A stretch of 64,000 nt of DNA from Astropecten irregularis (GCA_963971285.1 OZ020250.1:17264783-17328782), one strand, 5' to 3'; positions 22,201 through 37,200 are shown, counted from the stretch's first letter. Notes: generated by a model from the sequence alone, not told the origin. Program-made: numbers and translations.

Positions 22201-25200
22201 ATTGTCTGAGTAGGAGCTTTGCTTTGACAGATGGCGCTCAGATGAGAGAAGCTGAAATCAAAACAGTACTTGAACATTTGAAGGAGCACCAGGGTAGGGC
22301 AATGACTAGGGGGCCACAGAGGCCATGGCCAGGGGGCACTAAAGCATTGATCAGGGACACCGAAGCACTAGACAATTTCTAGCTTGCTTCTTTCAAAGAA
22401 GTATGAAATGAAATAAGAAGCAGGAAACAGAAACACTAGCTAGCTGGTACATCTGCACAATGTTGCTTGTTAATTCATTCATTTGGCACGTGTAGGAGTC
22501 TGGGTTTAAGACTGCTCTAACACCAACTCAAGTTGGCACATTTCCACCAACAGAGGGCGTCAAAAGAATACTTCTGCCATCAATAGCTATACACCGATCC
22601 GACGGCGCGACCATGGAGGTAGAAAGCAGGCGGGGACACTGCAGTAATGGCGGACAGTATATCATGCCGTCGGATCGGTCTATACCAGAATCCCTCCTCT
22701 AAAAAAAGCTTGTTCCATTGTCGCTTGTTCGTCTTTGGATCTTTTCAGGAATCTGTGCACTGAGTGCAGTACTGAAGGTGTTTCCAAGCTGTGCTGATGA
22801 GCATCAGTTAACAGTCATAGACTGCCTGGACGATGCAGATGATACCATCAGATTCAAAGTAAGTTCAGCGAGATAGAACATCTGACAGACCTCCTACTTA
22901 AAGGCAACTTCATACTTTGGTTTTTGCCAAAGCAATACAGATTCATGGGCAAAAATATCAAGAAAGATACAGTAACAGTGAAATTTCCAGTCACATTCAG
23001 CGAAAAAAACAAGTGAAAAACGCTCACAGTATTTTCAAATCTATTCACAGGAGTTATGATCTCAACCCGAGATCAAAACTGTTTTTGGTCATTGGTTTTA
23101 CTCTTTCCTGGATAAATACAGCATTTCAGGCTGACAAATTTTAACTGAATGTTTGCTACCATCACCATCTTTATACCCAGTAAGTTATAGGCTGTCGTGA
23201 CGAATGCACCCACTGATTTGGTGGCTTGACTGTATGTAGCCAGTGTTTTCCTCAACTAAAGATTCCTGAGAATGAATGAATCCATGTGCCATTCCTCCTT
23301 TCTATACAGACCCTGGACCTCCTGTTCCAGATGACGTCCAGCGTCAACGTCCAAGCCATCTGTGACCGTCTCCTGACCCACCTTGAAGGAACCAGGGATG
23401 CATTCATCAGGCGGGATCTACTGACCAAGATCATCCGACTGGCCGAAGAATATCCTTCCATAAACTCAATGATTGCTTAGCTTGTGTGACAACATGGCAC
23501 ATTTACAATGGCCTAGATAGGGGGGGCATAGGTGGCAAGTGCATTAGGCACTCGCCTCTCACCAATGTAGCCCGGGTTCAATTCTGGCCTGGGTCATATC
23601 TGAGTAGAGTTGTGCGTTGGTTCTCTCCTATGCTTTGAGGGTTTTTCTCCGGGTACTCCGGTTTTCCTCTCTCCACAAAAATCAAACTCTTTGGATCTCA
23701 GGCTGTACTCCGTGATCATATATGGGTTGATGTGGCTAGCAGCCATGGGCGCCCATGAAATCCTGCTACTCGATCACATTGAAGTCGCATCCTTTGCAAT
23801 TCAGCACCCCAGCTGCGAGTACGGATGATTAGCCTCCCAAATTATTAGATAGGCGCTCAGACCTGGGGGATGATCCCCTACTTTCATATATGAATATGCA
23901 TATTTATCTCCCAGCCCGTGCTTTGGAAGGGGGTGGTTAAGCAACACATGGAGTTTTGTAAAACCTGTAATCTTATTAATGTATCTCCATTGCAAATACA
24001 AAATAAACGGAAAGGTGTGGTGAAACTCTGAAAAACGATTCCTTGAATGTTTGACAATGCAAGATAGTTGTAGTAGACGATTTAACCTCACAAGTTGTAA
24101 CTGCATAGTCCAAACCTCATCATGTATCTTACTGTTGTTTGTTGTAATAGCACTCCTCACTTGCGCAAAAAATAGCACACCGGATCTCAGACAAACATTG
24201 CAACCATGCAAACATGTGGTGGGTGCGCTTGTATGTGCATGCATGTGCATGAAGTTTGTCTGACATGCATCCGGGGATTTTGTACATGCGCGCACTGGCC
24301 AAATCACTTGTGTGACGTCATTAGTGCGGAGCACTATTATTACTACTGTTACTGTTGATTTCTTTAACTGGCATGTATTGCGGCATCATTGCTACAGTTT
24401 CACTTTTTCCTCATGTTTGTATAAACTATCGCCCCCCCACCTAGAAATTTTTTTGGGGGGATGCATCTACACCCCTGCACACACCCTGAACACACTGTGT
24501 GGTCTTTTAAACCTTAGACACATAATCCTTTTCTTCTGTAGTTAGGAAGTTCATAAACAGTGCCAATTTACAGTTGTAGAGATTGTATGTCCTTAATTTG
24601 TTTTTCCCCTACGCATCGACCATCGATTCATTGGTACCTGGATACAATGACACAAGTTCTTCTCATCGGTGGCAGTCTGGTTCCTTCAAGTGTGGTCAAC
24701 CAGATCATCAGTGCAATACGTAAAGGTATGTAGGATTCACTGGCTAGGTCATTGACCTCTAAAGGTCACAAGGTCGCAAGGTCAAAGTCTATCCATGGTA
24801 ACAAGGTCAAATCTACGTCGTAAAACAAATTCAGCTCCTAAGCTTAAACGAGGTTCACCCAGTAAAAACGGTTTACCAGCTAAAAGTAGTTGTTGCTTGT
24901 GACCAGTATCCAGCCCATAATGTTTGTTTTAATAGCGTGAAAATTTGCTAAGCATTATTTTTCTGCTTAGTGTGTCTGTTAAGTCGGTCAATCTAACGAT
25001 TAGCATGACATACCCACCACCCTGTCTTTAAGTATGAGAGCGAGATTCTCTTTCCTTTGGAGGACTTTAAACGCTAAATAGCGTTTGAAGAACGAGGCAT
25101 AAACCTTCTTCTGATCTGGCCGTCTTCAGTCTAAATGTAGTCTTGTGCCTGCCGATGGGAAGCCAAATTATTCCTTCCGATTATTTCAGAACTCAGATCC

Positions 25201-28200
25201 CAAGGAGAGTTACTCTCACAGTGCACCCCAAACCGCTACTCCTTGCAGAGCGCCAAGTGTTTTATACAGTGGAACACCGCTATAACAAACATGGAGGGAT
25301 GCACAGATTTTGTCTGTTATAGTGATTGTCCGTTATAGTGATTTAAAAAACCATATTCAGTATGTATTTTGCACAAACATTGCAAGCCAAGGATGATGGT
25401 CAGTATAGCCAAATGTTCAGTATAGCGGTGTTCGTTATAGTGGCGTTCCACTGTATAAAGGTATGGTACACCGTTTAACTCTTTCTTGTCATTCTGCTGA
25501 TGACCTCTTAGACTCTCTGAGTGGGGGCGATGTCGCACAGCACGCCCTGGGCCTCTATCTGCCTCACATCAGCGAGACAAAGGCCACATCCAACCAACTC
25601 ATCCAGATCAGTGCCTGGGTAAGAAACAGTTGTGTCCCTCAGAACTCTGCACAGGGGCTTTTCACGGAATGTACTCCAGAGCAAAGATTATGTAGCGCTA
25701 CGCGCAAGATGGATAACTGATCATAGGGCGCGTGGTAATCGGTATGGAGATCGCCATTCTCCATACAGATTATACACGATCCGCCATTTTGGGGTGTAAA
25801 AAGCGAGTAGTTTGTACACGGGACATATGGGAGCTGGGAGATTTATCAAAGAAAGGAGAGTGTTAGGCAAGATTTTGGCCCGGATTCGATTAAAACTTAT
25901 TGTTTATTGTAAACAGAAATATTTGACATTGATGTGAAGCAGCTGAATATGAAAACGGCGATTTTTGGTGGATTTCTTGACCTACTTTTGCAAGTATCGC
26001 ACACATCGATCATATCATCTCCGTACGTGGAGCGGGCGCCCATGGCGATTACGCGTTTCAGGGAGAGTTCCCCATCTTGCGCGTAGCGCTATATAATCTT
26101 TGCTCCAGAGTGAGGTCTTTTGCTTTTGTTCCATGCCTGTCACTCTTTCTCTTCTAATTCTCAAAACTCACACTTGTCCCATACCCAGTGGCATTTCTAT
26201 GAGGGCACATGCCTGGGGTGCCACTTTTTACGGGATGCAAAAAATGCAAAAGGCAAAAAAGAAGCCAAAAAAGGTAGATTTATTGTTGAAAGTTATTGGA
26301 AATTTAATCCAATGAACTAAGAAAGATTCTAATTTCAAATTTGTCTGATTTTTTCATTGGCATCAGAAGTTGGAATTTTGGGCACAATTTTAGCGCTTGC
26401 CTCGGGCACCATTTTCCCTTCATATGCCACTGCCTATACCCATACTGCAAGAAAGATGTTTTTGATATAACTTGCTGAGTGCGTTATAAAAAAAAGCATC
26501 CTATAAAGTGCCCTCTTTTGTTGAAAAGTGTGGCGCAATTGAGACTGCCTTTGATATTTTTTTTTATCAGGGGCCTTTCTCAAAGCTCGGTTCCAGCTCA
26601 GGCTCCGGCTCCGGCTCCATTTCGTGAATCCATTCTAAAAGTACGGGTATCAAAATAGAGACTTTTGGCTGCGGTTCGGAAGTAGATTCTTTGGTTTGAA
26701 AAAGAAAACAGAGAGGCTCTTCAGCTTCAAGGAAAAACCACAACCTATATTTTCAGCTTATAAATTACCAGTACAGAGACGAAGCCAGAGCCTGAGCCGG
26801 AGCCGAGCTTTGAGAAAGGCCCCTGATCATAGCCTTGTCCCCATTTTGCCTATAACCAGGTGCTTGGTGAGTTTGCCCATTCGTCCTGTGCACCTCCAGC
26901 TTCTGAACTCCTCATCAGTCTCTGCTCTCTGCTTAAGAAGAGACTAGACGAGGACACGAGGGTGTGGGTGATGGCCGCCCTGACCAAAGTGGTGGCCAGT
27001 TGCAGTGTGGTCAGTGACGATGTCCTGAAGGCCGTAGAGGCTGGTAAGAGGGGATCTTCAGCAGAGCTAAGGCAGGTGAGACAGGACTGCATTGCAGTCC
27101 CTTCAAACTTCTTGCATATCACAATATAAAGCGACATCAAAAAGTGTGATGAACATGTACATGTACATAAAATAATAAACCTGTGAAAATTTGAGAACAA
27201 TCAGACATCTTAGTCACGAGAAATTAGCAGAAACCCAACTCAATTTTTCTTATAAAACATGAAGAATGGTTTTGATCTTACCCCGAGATCAAAACTGCTT
27301 TCAGTCTTTGTTTGACTAATTTCTGGTTACATACACCATTTCACCATTTTACATACTACCAGCACCATCTTCATATTCTGAAAGTTGTACGTAAATCTGT
27401 GATCATTTCTGTTTTGGTATGTTACCAATCCTGTACTGTACCTTTAAAGAGGCCATTAAACTCAATTGTTTTTACTGATTACACTCTTACTATGTAGAGA
27501 GCATGTGAACTGGAGCTGCTGTGTACAGACATGGAGTTGATGAAAGATGTATACACAAGGCCCAGTTCTTTCCAAGATCTGCAGGTAAAAGGATTTACAA
27601 GCTACCCCCTTGGACACAAAACTATTTGGTGTGCCTTCTTTGGGCAATGACCAAACAAAGTGATTTTAAGGCTTCTGACTGCCAAACGGACAAAAATAAT
27701 TGACTATTAGGGACACCACCAACGTAGGGCTGGATAACTCTTCTTATATAGAGCGCCTGTACGATGTTGCGGAGGTCGCTGGTTTGACTTCCGTTTTTAT
27801 GTGCCAGTCTTGCTGTTTATTAGGTACGAAATGTATTTATTAAATACTTGTATGAAATAAAATGTTATAAGAATAGGCACAAATTCACGAAACTATTAGA
27901 AATCATCAGGTTTGACATATCAGACCACAGAGCCCAGTTTAATACCCGACTCCCCGTAGACCTAGACTAAGGCCATGTCTCAAATCTCTGGCTGCTGCCG
28001 CTGACTATGGCTGTGGCTGCTACTGCATCCTTGAACTGGATTCAGCCAGTAGAATTGGCTTTGGCTAGAGTTCCTGTATACGAACAGCTGAGGTCAGTAC
28101 GGCCACTCCTTTCTTTGTGGCTTGATATTCGTGATGTTGCAGCCGCAGCCGCAGCCAGACATTTGGGACACAGCCTTCATCCCTGACAGATCAGAAAACT

Positions 28201-31200
28201 TTACAACAATTTTCAGTTGTGAACCTGCGTTTGCATGTGTGTCGATTTGTTTTGAGCAGTTTGACTGGACCCTGTCCTTCTTGGATGAATATGTATCAGA
28301 TGCCTTGGCCCAGGGAGCGGTACCCTACAAGCCCAAACAGCAACGCCACGCTGAGAGACAACAAGAAACTCATGGTAGGAACTTTGACCTTTAAGGCTGT
28401 TTGAGTGTCCTTTATATTAAATTGGCCAGCCAAACCAGCCCGAACCTTAACAAGTCCAAGACCATCCAAGAATTTGTGCTATTACTTCTCTATTACTTCC
28501 TCAGTCATTTTTTTAAGTCGGTTGTCCATACACCATGTTTTTCATTCTACTCTGCAATGTGGTTAATGTTTATTTCATGTACAGTATCTCTTATTTTGTT
28601 TTGAATATTGTGGGGATTGGATGCCAGATGCACTCAGCGGCATTCGGTCAGCACATTATTTTTGACTGGCCAACTGAGTTACAATTTTGAGAATTTTTTA
28701 AAAAAAGTTTTGCTGCTGTTCTAACTGGCGTTTAGCCAGTTATCTGATGTTTATAGCCAAATACACTGTACATGGAGACATAAATATCCTCCCTTGATAA
28801 GAATCATTGTAAAAAGACATACATGGACATTATGTTTGGCTGGAGTGAGTACTGTATGTGTCATGCTTGGTTTTAAAGGTAACATCATACTTTGGTTTTT
28901 ATCAAAGAAATACAGATTCGTGGGCAAAAATACCAAGACAGATACAGTAACAGTCATCTGTGAAAATTTCAGTCCCATACGTTGCCCACTTTTTGAGAAA
29001 ACAGTGAAAAATAGCCACAGTATTTCTTAAGTCTTTTTTCTTTGATTTTTTATCTTTTAACAGATCAAAAAGATTTTTGGTTGTTGTTTTACTAATTTCT
29101 GGATGAATACACAATTTCAGGCGAAAAATTTTAACAGTATGTTTCTACCACTACCATCTTCATACCCTGTAAGTTATACGTAAATCTGTGAACATTTCTG
29201 TTTTGATTTCTTACCAAAGTATGATTCTACCTTTATGTGCGGTTAGAAAATGATAAGACAACTTCTCAAGGAATACTCATCTTTTATGGTTACCTCGTTC
29301 TTTCCAGACATCAAGCCGTTGCTCTCGGGGCTCAACTTCGTACCGTACCAGAGCCCCACCCCATCGCTGTCCAGCCACTTGACCGGAGCTACGTCCATCT
29401 CCACCCCAGAGGGTCCACTACCGGTCAAGTCGTCTTCTTCCCCCACCCCCTCACTCAGCTCCGGGGCCTCAGGAAAGAGCTCCGAACCAAAGACATCAGA
29501 AAGGTTTCTGTCCCTCAAACATTCACTTGCCATTGTATCTTCAAAGTTTGTTTAAAGGTAGTATCATACTTTGGTTAGAAACCAAAACAAAAATGTTCAC
29601 AGATTTACGTATAACTTTCAGGGTATGAAGATGGTGCTGGTAGAAACCTACCGTTAAAATTTTCCACCTGAAATGTCGTATTTATCCAGAAATTAGTAAA
29701 ACAACGACCGAAAATCTTTTTGATCTTTTAAAAGATCAAAAATCAAAGAGAAAAGAAATACTGTGGCTATTTTTCACTGTTTTTTCAAAATGTGGGCACC
29801 GTATGGGACTGAAATTGTCACAGATGACTGTTACTGTATCTGTCTTGATATTTTTGCCCATGAATCCGTATTTCTTTGATAAAAACCAAAGTATGATACT
29901 ACCTTTAACCCAAGGAATAGTTTTACCCCATTTGCGTAAAGAAATAGACGCTGCAACATTGAAGGACATCTGAGTCCTCCACAATGTCCAATGTCTCATT
30001 GAGATCCAATATAGAAATTTTTTGTCCCAAAATGACAATTTTTTTGCTTTTTATAAGAATCAAAAATGAATAAAATCACTTCAAAAGTAGCATCACACTT
30101 TCGTAGCTTACCAAAAAAGATATCTTCACAGATTTACCTATAACTTACAGGGTATAAAGACGGTGATGTTAGAAGCATACCGTGAAAAATGTCCTTCCTG
30201 AAATGCTGTATTTATCCAGAAGAGAGTAAAACCAAACACCAAAAACAGGTTTGATCTTAGGGCGATCATTACTCCTGTGAATAGATTTGAAAATACTGTG
30301 AACGTGAAAGTTAGCACCATATGGGACAGACAATTTCTCAGAATACTGTTGCTGTATTTTTCTTGATATTTTGCCCATGAATCTGCATTTCTTTGGCAAA
30401 AACCAGAGTTTTAACCAAAACCAAAGGTTTAAAGTCTTTTGAGAAAAATTTAATTTGTAGCAAAATTTCTCTGAATAAATTTTGAAGTATGTCAAGCATA
30501 TCCCCACCTTAGGCTTAACCACCAAAAATATAAGAATAGACAGGAGTTATTCATCTGTTACCTAAAGAAAAGACATCTGTTCATTTCAAAGAATCCGGGG
30601 AATTCAAGATAAAAAAATAAAAACCAATTTTTATTTATTTTTTTTTTTTTTTGCCACGTAGTTCAACCGGCTTGAAACTTGATGGAGTGAAGAGAGTGTG
30701 GGGTCAGAAGGGATACAGCAAGATGACGCCAACTACGAGGTGCAATTCACAGCCACAAGCAGTGGATAGTCGGGTGCCTGACTCGCCTACCATCACTCCT
30801 AGTAGTCCTGCCAGAGGACCCCAGCCCAGTGTGCAGGTACATTGCAATTTGCTGTTCAAACTTCACAGAGAGTATCCAAGAATAAAGATTGTAGACTAAA
30901 TCAGCTTTTCAGGCAGCAAGTGCAGAAAATGCATGAAGCTTTCCAATTATAATTTATTGAAAAGTGAACAAAGAAAAATTGACTGGAGCGGGATTTGAAC
31001 CGGCGACTTCCTGAATACCGTACAGGCGCTCTACCAACTGAGCCATCCAGCCCTACGTTGGTGGTGACCCCAATAGTCAATTGTCTTTGTTCGTTTGGCA
31101 GTCAGAAACCATGAAACCATGCATACACCACCATGCTCCAGGGATCGTTTCAATGATACACGCAGCAAGCTGCAACCTGGGAACGGTACATTATTATAAA

Positions 31201-34200
31201 ATTTTTAGTTAGTTATAATTGTTATAGTTTAGTTAGTTATGGAGGAAATAAGCACCATTGTGTTTTATCACCAACAGTTTTGTTTAGTTGTTAATTCATC
31301 AATGGTTCATGTTAGAAAATGTCTATGGCAACTAAAAAATTAATATTTTAATTTAATTTTAATCGATAATTGTACACGATTTGAATTGAGACATCTTGTT
31401 GAGAATTGATCCCAGTTCATCAGCATTTACAGCGAATCGTGAGAAAATTGTTATGAATAAATTTATAAAGTAATGATTTCTTAAGTTTATGCCAGCATTC
31501 CCATCTCTACCAGCAACCTCTAACTTGGTGTTTCGGAAATATTCAGTAAATTGGGAACATTGTCAATTGGCCGGGATGCCGTGGCCTAGTGGTCTTGCGT
31601 GTCGTACTCAAGATCTTGTGATCAATGTACAGATTGGGGTTCGAATCCAGCCATGGGTTAGTGATGCTTGTGTTCTTGGGCAAGACGCTTTATCACATAT
31701 TGCGTCTCTTCACCCAGGAGTAAATGGGTACCTATGAGGGTAGAGATGGCTTTGTGTGCTTGATTAGCCCTTGTGCTCCCCAGGGAGTTGAGATGGTTTC
31801 AGAAATGTTAATGTTGCCCAATGACCAGGGATAATGATAATGGGCAGTAGAAAATTTGCCATGCATACAACTTTTCCTCGGATCAGCTGATTTCCTCGTT
31901 TTTCTTATCACACTCATGCCATTGTAAATAGAAAAACGCTGCACAGAATCTTGGAAAGATTTTTTGTTAAGTCTGAGTTGCATGTCTGATATGCACAAAT
32001 CATATTACTCTAATATTATTATTAATTATTTTTTGGTCCTCAGCTGAGCACTGCCACAGCTGTGGGAAGGACAACGACCTCTCATGACCCCTCTCCAGAC
32101 TTCCCCACGAAAGAGGAATGCAAGAAGAAAGAGCTGGCCAAGGCACTGTTTGGTGGACTGCATAAGACCATGACCACCAGTAGTAAGGTCAGTTCAGGGC
32201 ATCGTATGTTGTGGCCTTCAGGGGCGGATCTAGCTTTTTGCTAAGGGGGGGGGGGGGTTTACCCGGAGCGAAATTTTGTAGCCAGGCACTGGGCCCGAGG
32301 GGGGGAAGGTGTGGACATTAATCAATTTGTTGAATCTTTGTCTATTCAGAAACCAGTGGATAGGAAGCATGTGGTCAATACCAAATCATCAGTAACATCA
32401 CCCTCAACAGGTCAGCTTGAAGACGAGAAATCACGATCTACCTCGGCTGATCTGCTGTTATTGTCTGACTTGGGAGGTCAGTTATCAAACTCAAGCTCAC
32501 TGGGAGTGCAATTTGAGGAGAAGGTTCTCGATGCACAACTCCCAGAGGAGACAGGAGGTCAGAATCTGAACAGGCATCTTGCATCAGGAGAGGATAGGAA
32601 AGTGAAGAGCCACGGCAAGACGGAGCAACTTCTAGAAGCTGACATCATCGATGAGGCCGGTGGAGGGCAGAGACAAGAAGATGATACCTGGACATCGGAT
32701 CCAGGCAGACCAAAAGTTGACCCCTCTGGTAAACCCCACAGCAGCCAGCCACGAAGCATGTACGACGAGTTCAAGGAAACCGCTCCCGAGGGGCAGTCTT
32801 CCCAGACAAGAACTGATTTGACGGGATCAGAGTCTCATATTGATCAGACGCTGGCAAAACAAGATTCTCCTAAGAGACATGGCCACGATGTAATCGACAA
32901 GGACCAAACTCCAGTGGAAGCTGAACAAAACCACCTCCTAGACCTTCAAGACAGCTCTGCCCTCTCTGATAACTCCAGTCAAAAGCTGGAGGAAGGCTCA
33001 CCAGAGTTAGCAGCCACTCATCCAGAAGAGACAAGAACAAGCGGCACTCAAGTTGATCCAACATCCACAACAGTGTCACCCTTTGCCAACTCCACGACAG
33101 AGGTCCACATCTTAGACTCATCCCCATACGACGTCCCTCCCCGAAACCAGAATCTGGTCCCCGAAGGCTGGCAGAGTTTTGCCCGATGTACGAATGACAT
33201 CAACCTCTGTAGTGACGCATTCATCGGTGCCACTGTTACCAGAGTCTGGAAACCAGATGCCTTGGGCCTGGTGTTTCACATCACAAACAACAGTCCAAAA
33301 GATGCAGTGACCGAACTTCTAATGAAGCTTAGCATCTCCTCAAACTTGAAGGTAGGGCATTCAAAATGTAACACTCATGCACCGCCACAACCCAGTTGCT
33401 CTTTGGTCGTTTAGTTGTTTATCTTTGGTCAGCTGTGGAACTATATTGAGGCAACAAGATGTTAACTTGAAAAGCTTGTCCAGTATGCTGGCTTAATTTC
33501 ATCCGACAAGAACATCCAGAGTTTTTCGGAACTAGAGATAGGTGCTATGTGTTGCGTCTGGCCAGATAAAAGGGGCTACCTGTACATTTTAAAGATGTTG
33601 TGTTCGCATCCTGGAAGGGGGGGGGGGGTTGTTGGAAGCATGATGGGTATAGGCATGTGCAAATCCTATTATGCGTGGATATCTCAACAATAATGAACAT
33701 TCTAAATAACTTCCTAGGGCCCTTGTTTTTTTTGTACGTGTTGGAATTGTGCTTAAAACAAACGTATACATGGTGTTCTTGAGGTGAAGGATACGCAGGA
33801 TGGTAAGACTGTGGATAAGATATCCCTCCCCGCCAGTGACCAATAAAAGACAATGACACCATGGACCGTGTGTTGAGTGGCCTGACATAAGAGTAACGTT
33901 TATGAGAAAAGTCTGTTGACATCCGAAGTATATACAGTATTTAAGATAATTATTTTTTTTTATCAATGAGGGTCCAAACGTGAAGCATTTGTGGAGGAGT
34001 ACATGTATGATCCAGCAGGAAGTATACTCCCCTCGCAATGGCGATTGCTTCATTGACATAATTATGTATGTCATCACTCACAAGTGAAGCAAGTATGGGA
34101 GCAAGGGAACAACCTCTCGAGAGGAGTATAGGGGGAAGTGTCGTGGCAGTATTTGGATGCCCTTATAGGTACACTCCCCTGGAGAGTGTACCTATAAGGG

Positions 34201-37200
34201 CAATTTGAACATCAGAATTCTGCACCAGATGCATGCGTATTTACTGTACGGTGTAAATTAATGACCCGAAATTTCCCGATATTTGAGTATACTTTGGCGT
34301 TATAATTCAACATTTTCTCTAAGCATGACAGGCTGCTGAATTTCGTACGAGATGAACACGTAGGGTAAATGTGCCAATTTTGGATTATTTTGACCTTCTT
34401 AATGTTTGTTTCTCTGAACTATTTTCACTTATGAACAACAAAGTGTAGTTATTATATCCAGGTTGATATTTTATGAAAGTTTTTTGTGTCCTTGAAATGA
34501 AATTGACTTGAAAAATAACCTTAATTTTTGCCATGATTCGGACACCATGTCCATGATTCGGAAACACATGAAAAAATGCTGAAAAAAACATGCCTTGCAA
34601 AATAAAATAATACCTCATCAATGCAGTGGGCAAATTCTTAAGTTGCAACCATTTATTTTCCCAAAAAAGTGTCATTTGACTGCTCAGAACTCAAAAAAAA
34701 ATTGGTGCATGGACACATCCAGGACTTATTTTCAGAGTTTTTGAAGGCAATGCCCTGATAAAAACGGGCCATTTCGGCCATATCGTGAAATTGAACTCCA
34801 TTCCGTCCGTGCGCTCCCGTGCGCACCACTCTAGTGTGTACAAAGTCAATGGCGGAGATATTAGACTCCAGCCATTGACGAATTGAACGGCAGTCAATGG
34901 AGTGGAGTGTAAATTCGGGAGATGCCGGCATTTCTTCTAAAATGGAACATACACAAGCCACAAAATTATTTTGGCATATTTTTTAGCGACTCTGGGGGCC
35001 TGGGTAGCATAAATCAATGGAGTGTCAGAAATCATGGCACATATACCTTGGCTTCTGGACAAGGAAATTTATGCAAGTTCAAATTGGCAACGCAGCTCTC
35101 CATAATTTGGACCTTGATGGTATATTGATGAACAGAATATACCAGTTTCATATACAAAAATCCTGTTAAATTTAATTAATTTTCTGTGTTTTTAAATAAT
35201 GCATTTTCTCACAACCCTATTTTTAACAGGGCTCTTAAGTTAAGGATCACACTTTTTTTTTTACTTGAGGCTGCACCCCAATTTCCTATCAGAAAATGTG
35301 ACATTTTATAATAGGAATTGGATCATGTAAAGTATGTGGCACCGTGGTTTAGTCTAATAGGCCCTAGTGCACCTATCGGAAAGAATTCCACTGATGACCA
35401 TAATTTGTGCACAACTCTATAGAACCAACACTGAGAGGGCGTTTTGAGCAAACTGGCTTTGTACAGTTTGTAGGTAAAAGAACCCTGTAAAACTCACTTT
35501 TCAGATATTCTACGCAAGTTTTCCACACCTGAAATTGAGGTTTATCATAATTTGTATCCAATAAGTTAACTCTTGGAGGATATAATCCTTTTTCCGTAAT
35601 GGTGATCAGTGGAATTCTTTCTCATTTGCATTTGCACATTTCCGAGCATCCGAATGCTTCCGAAAACGTTGCTTCCGAAGACCTGCCGAAGATGACGTTC
35701 GTTGTGACGTCACAGGTCATTTAAATAAAGTAATAAAATCCACTTTTTGGCTGAGGTATATACTGTTTCGTATGTTTTTCAGCGTTTCCAACCCTCTTGA
35801 AACCATTCTAAGGCGTTCCATGAGATACAATGTCAAAATGTTGGCTACAACATACATATCTGGGGCATTTTTTATCATTACCAGATTTTTTTCTACGAAA
35901 GTAATTAAGAGTGTTCCGATAAAGCCCTAGTCGTGTGCAGCGCCACCTACCGGTGGTTCCGGGAACATTGCGTCTAGCATAAATTTGAATGACCCAAATC
36001 AAATTCACTTGCTCCATCAACTTGCAATACTCTGTTGCTCTTCAGTCAGATCTGGTTTGGAAATGATCGGGGGTCAATTTCACGAAGCCCTATGCTCAAT
36101 CGTAACTCAAGTTACGATGGATAACCTATCATATCCTGCGTAGAGCTCTAAAGGCTGCAGTGCATCATAAGTCCTACAATTGACAGTAAGCTACAATGAG
36201 TTTGGTGAAATCATCCCCCTGGTGCCTTTATGCCACTCTCACCCGGTTCAAGCAATAATTCATTGTATCAATGTGTCACATTACAACTTTGAAAAATTGA
36301 CTGGAGCGGGTTTCGAACTGGCGACCTCCAGAGCCAACTGAGCCATCCAGTCTTACGTTGGTGGTGAATGTAGGGCATGATGGCTGTACGGTGTTCAGGA
36401 GCTCGCCAGTTCGAATCCCGCTCTAGTCAATTTTTCTTTGTTCACTTTTCAATAACTTTACATGTATATTCAGTCAGTTTCCCTTTAAATTGTTTAAATT
36501 ACAACTTTGGCATAATGTTTGATCAGTTTTGCAAAAGATATCCACTCCTTTTCATGATTGCAATTTTCCGCTCTCCTCTCCGATCCAGGTATCAGACAAT
36601 CCTGGAAGCTCCTGTCTGTCTGTGGACAGCATAGACCCCAACGCCACTCAGATTCTCTGGGCAGAAGTCAGTTGTACATCACCTGCCCCAAGCATGAGCT
36701 TAGGTGGTGAGATAGTGTACAGGGATCCTACGAAGACCACCAAGAGACTGTTCTTCAATTCTCCTCTTCATATCAGCGATTTATTAAGGTAGGTGAAGCT
36801 GTGGCATAGCTAGGGTAACATTTAGCCATCTCTACCCTCACAGGTACCCATTAACTCCCGGGTGAAGAGGAGCAATGTGTCAAAGCGCCTTGCCCAAGGA
36901 CACAAGCACCACAAACCCTTAGTTGGACTCAACCCCTCAATCTGTAATCTGACCACATGTTCAAACAATAAATATGTGATTGACTACAAGATCAAAACGA
37001 ATAAATGCTTGTACTTTGGAGGGCCTGACGTTTCTATCCTAGCAGGATCTTTCTCAAAGGCTTTTAGCTTTTAATAGCCTTTTAGCCTGTGAGAAACATC
37101 CTGCTAGGATCGAAACGCCTCTCCCTCCTAACTCCTAACAAGAATTTTATATATTTTAGGTTACTATTTTGGTCCTTATTTTGGCTGATGAGCAGTTTGC

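Noticed and set aside
23801-24334. 177-codon open frame on the minus strand
   Set aside because: It overlaps the AT-AC intron and a SINE, has no recognisable domain, and its composition looks random.
33589-34077. 162-codon open frame on the minus strand
   Set aside because: Intronic in AP4E1, no domain, contains poly-G/C derived proline runs.
34653-34961. 102-codon open frame on the minus strand
   Set aside because: It lies in AP4E1 intron 19, has no domain, and the sequence has the look of a dispersed non-coding repeat.
35808-36020. Cys-rich open frame that looked like a possible zinc finger
   Set aside because: No spacing of ligands fits a known finger, and the flanks look like ordinary intron sequence.
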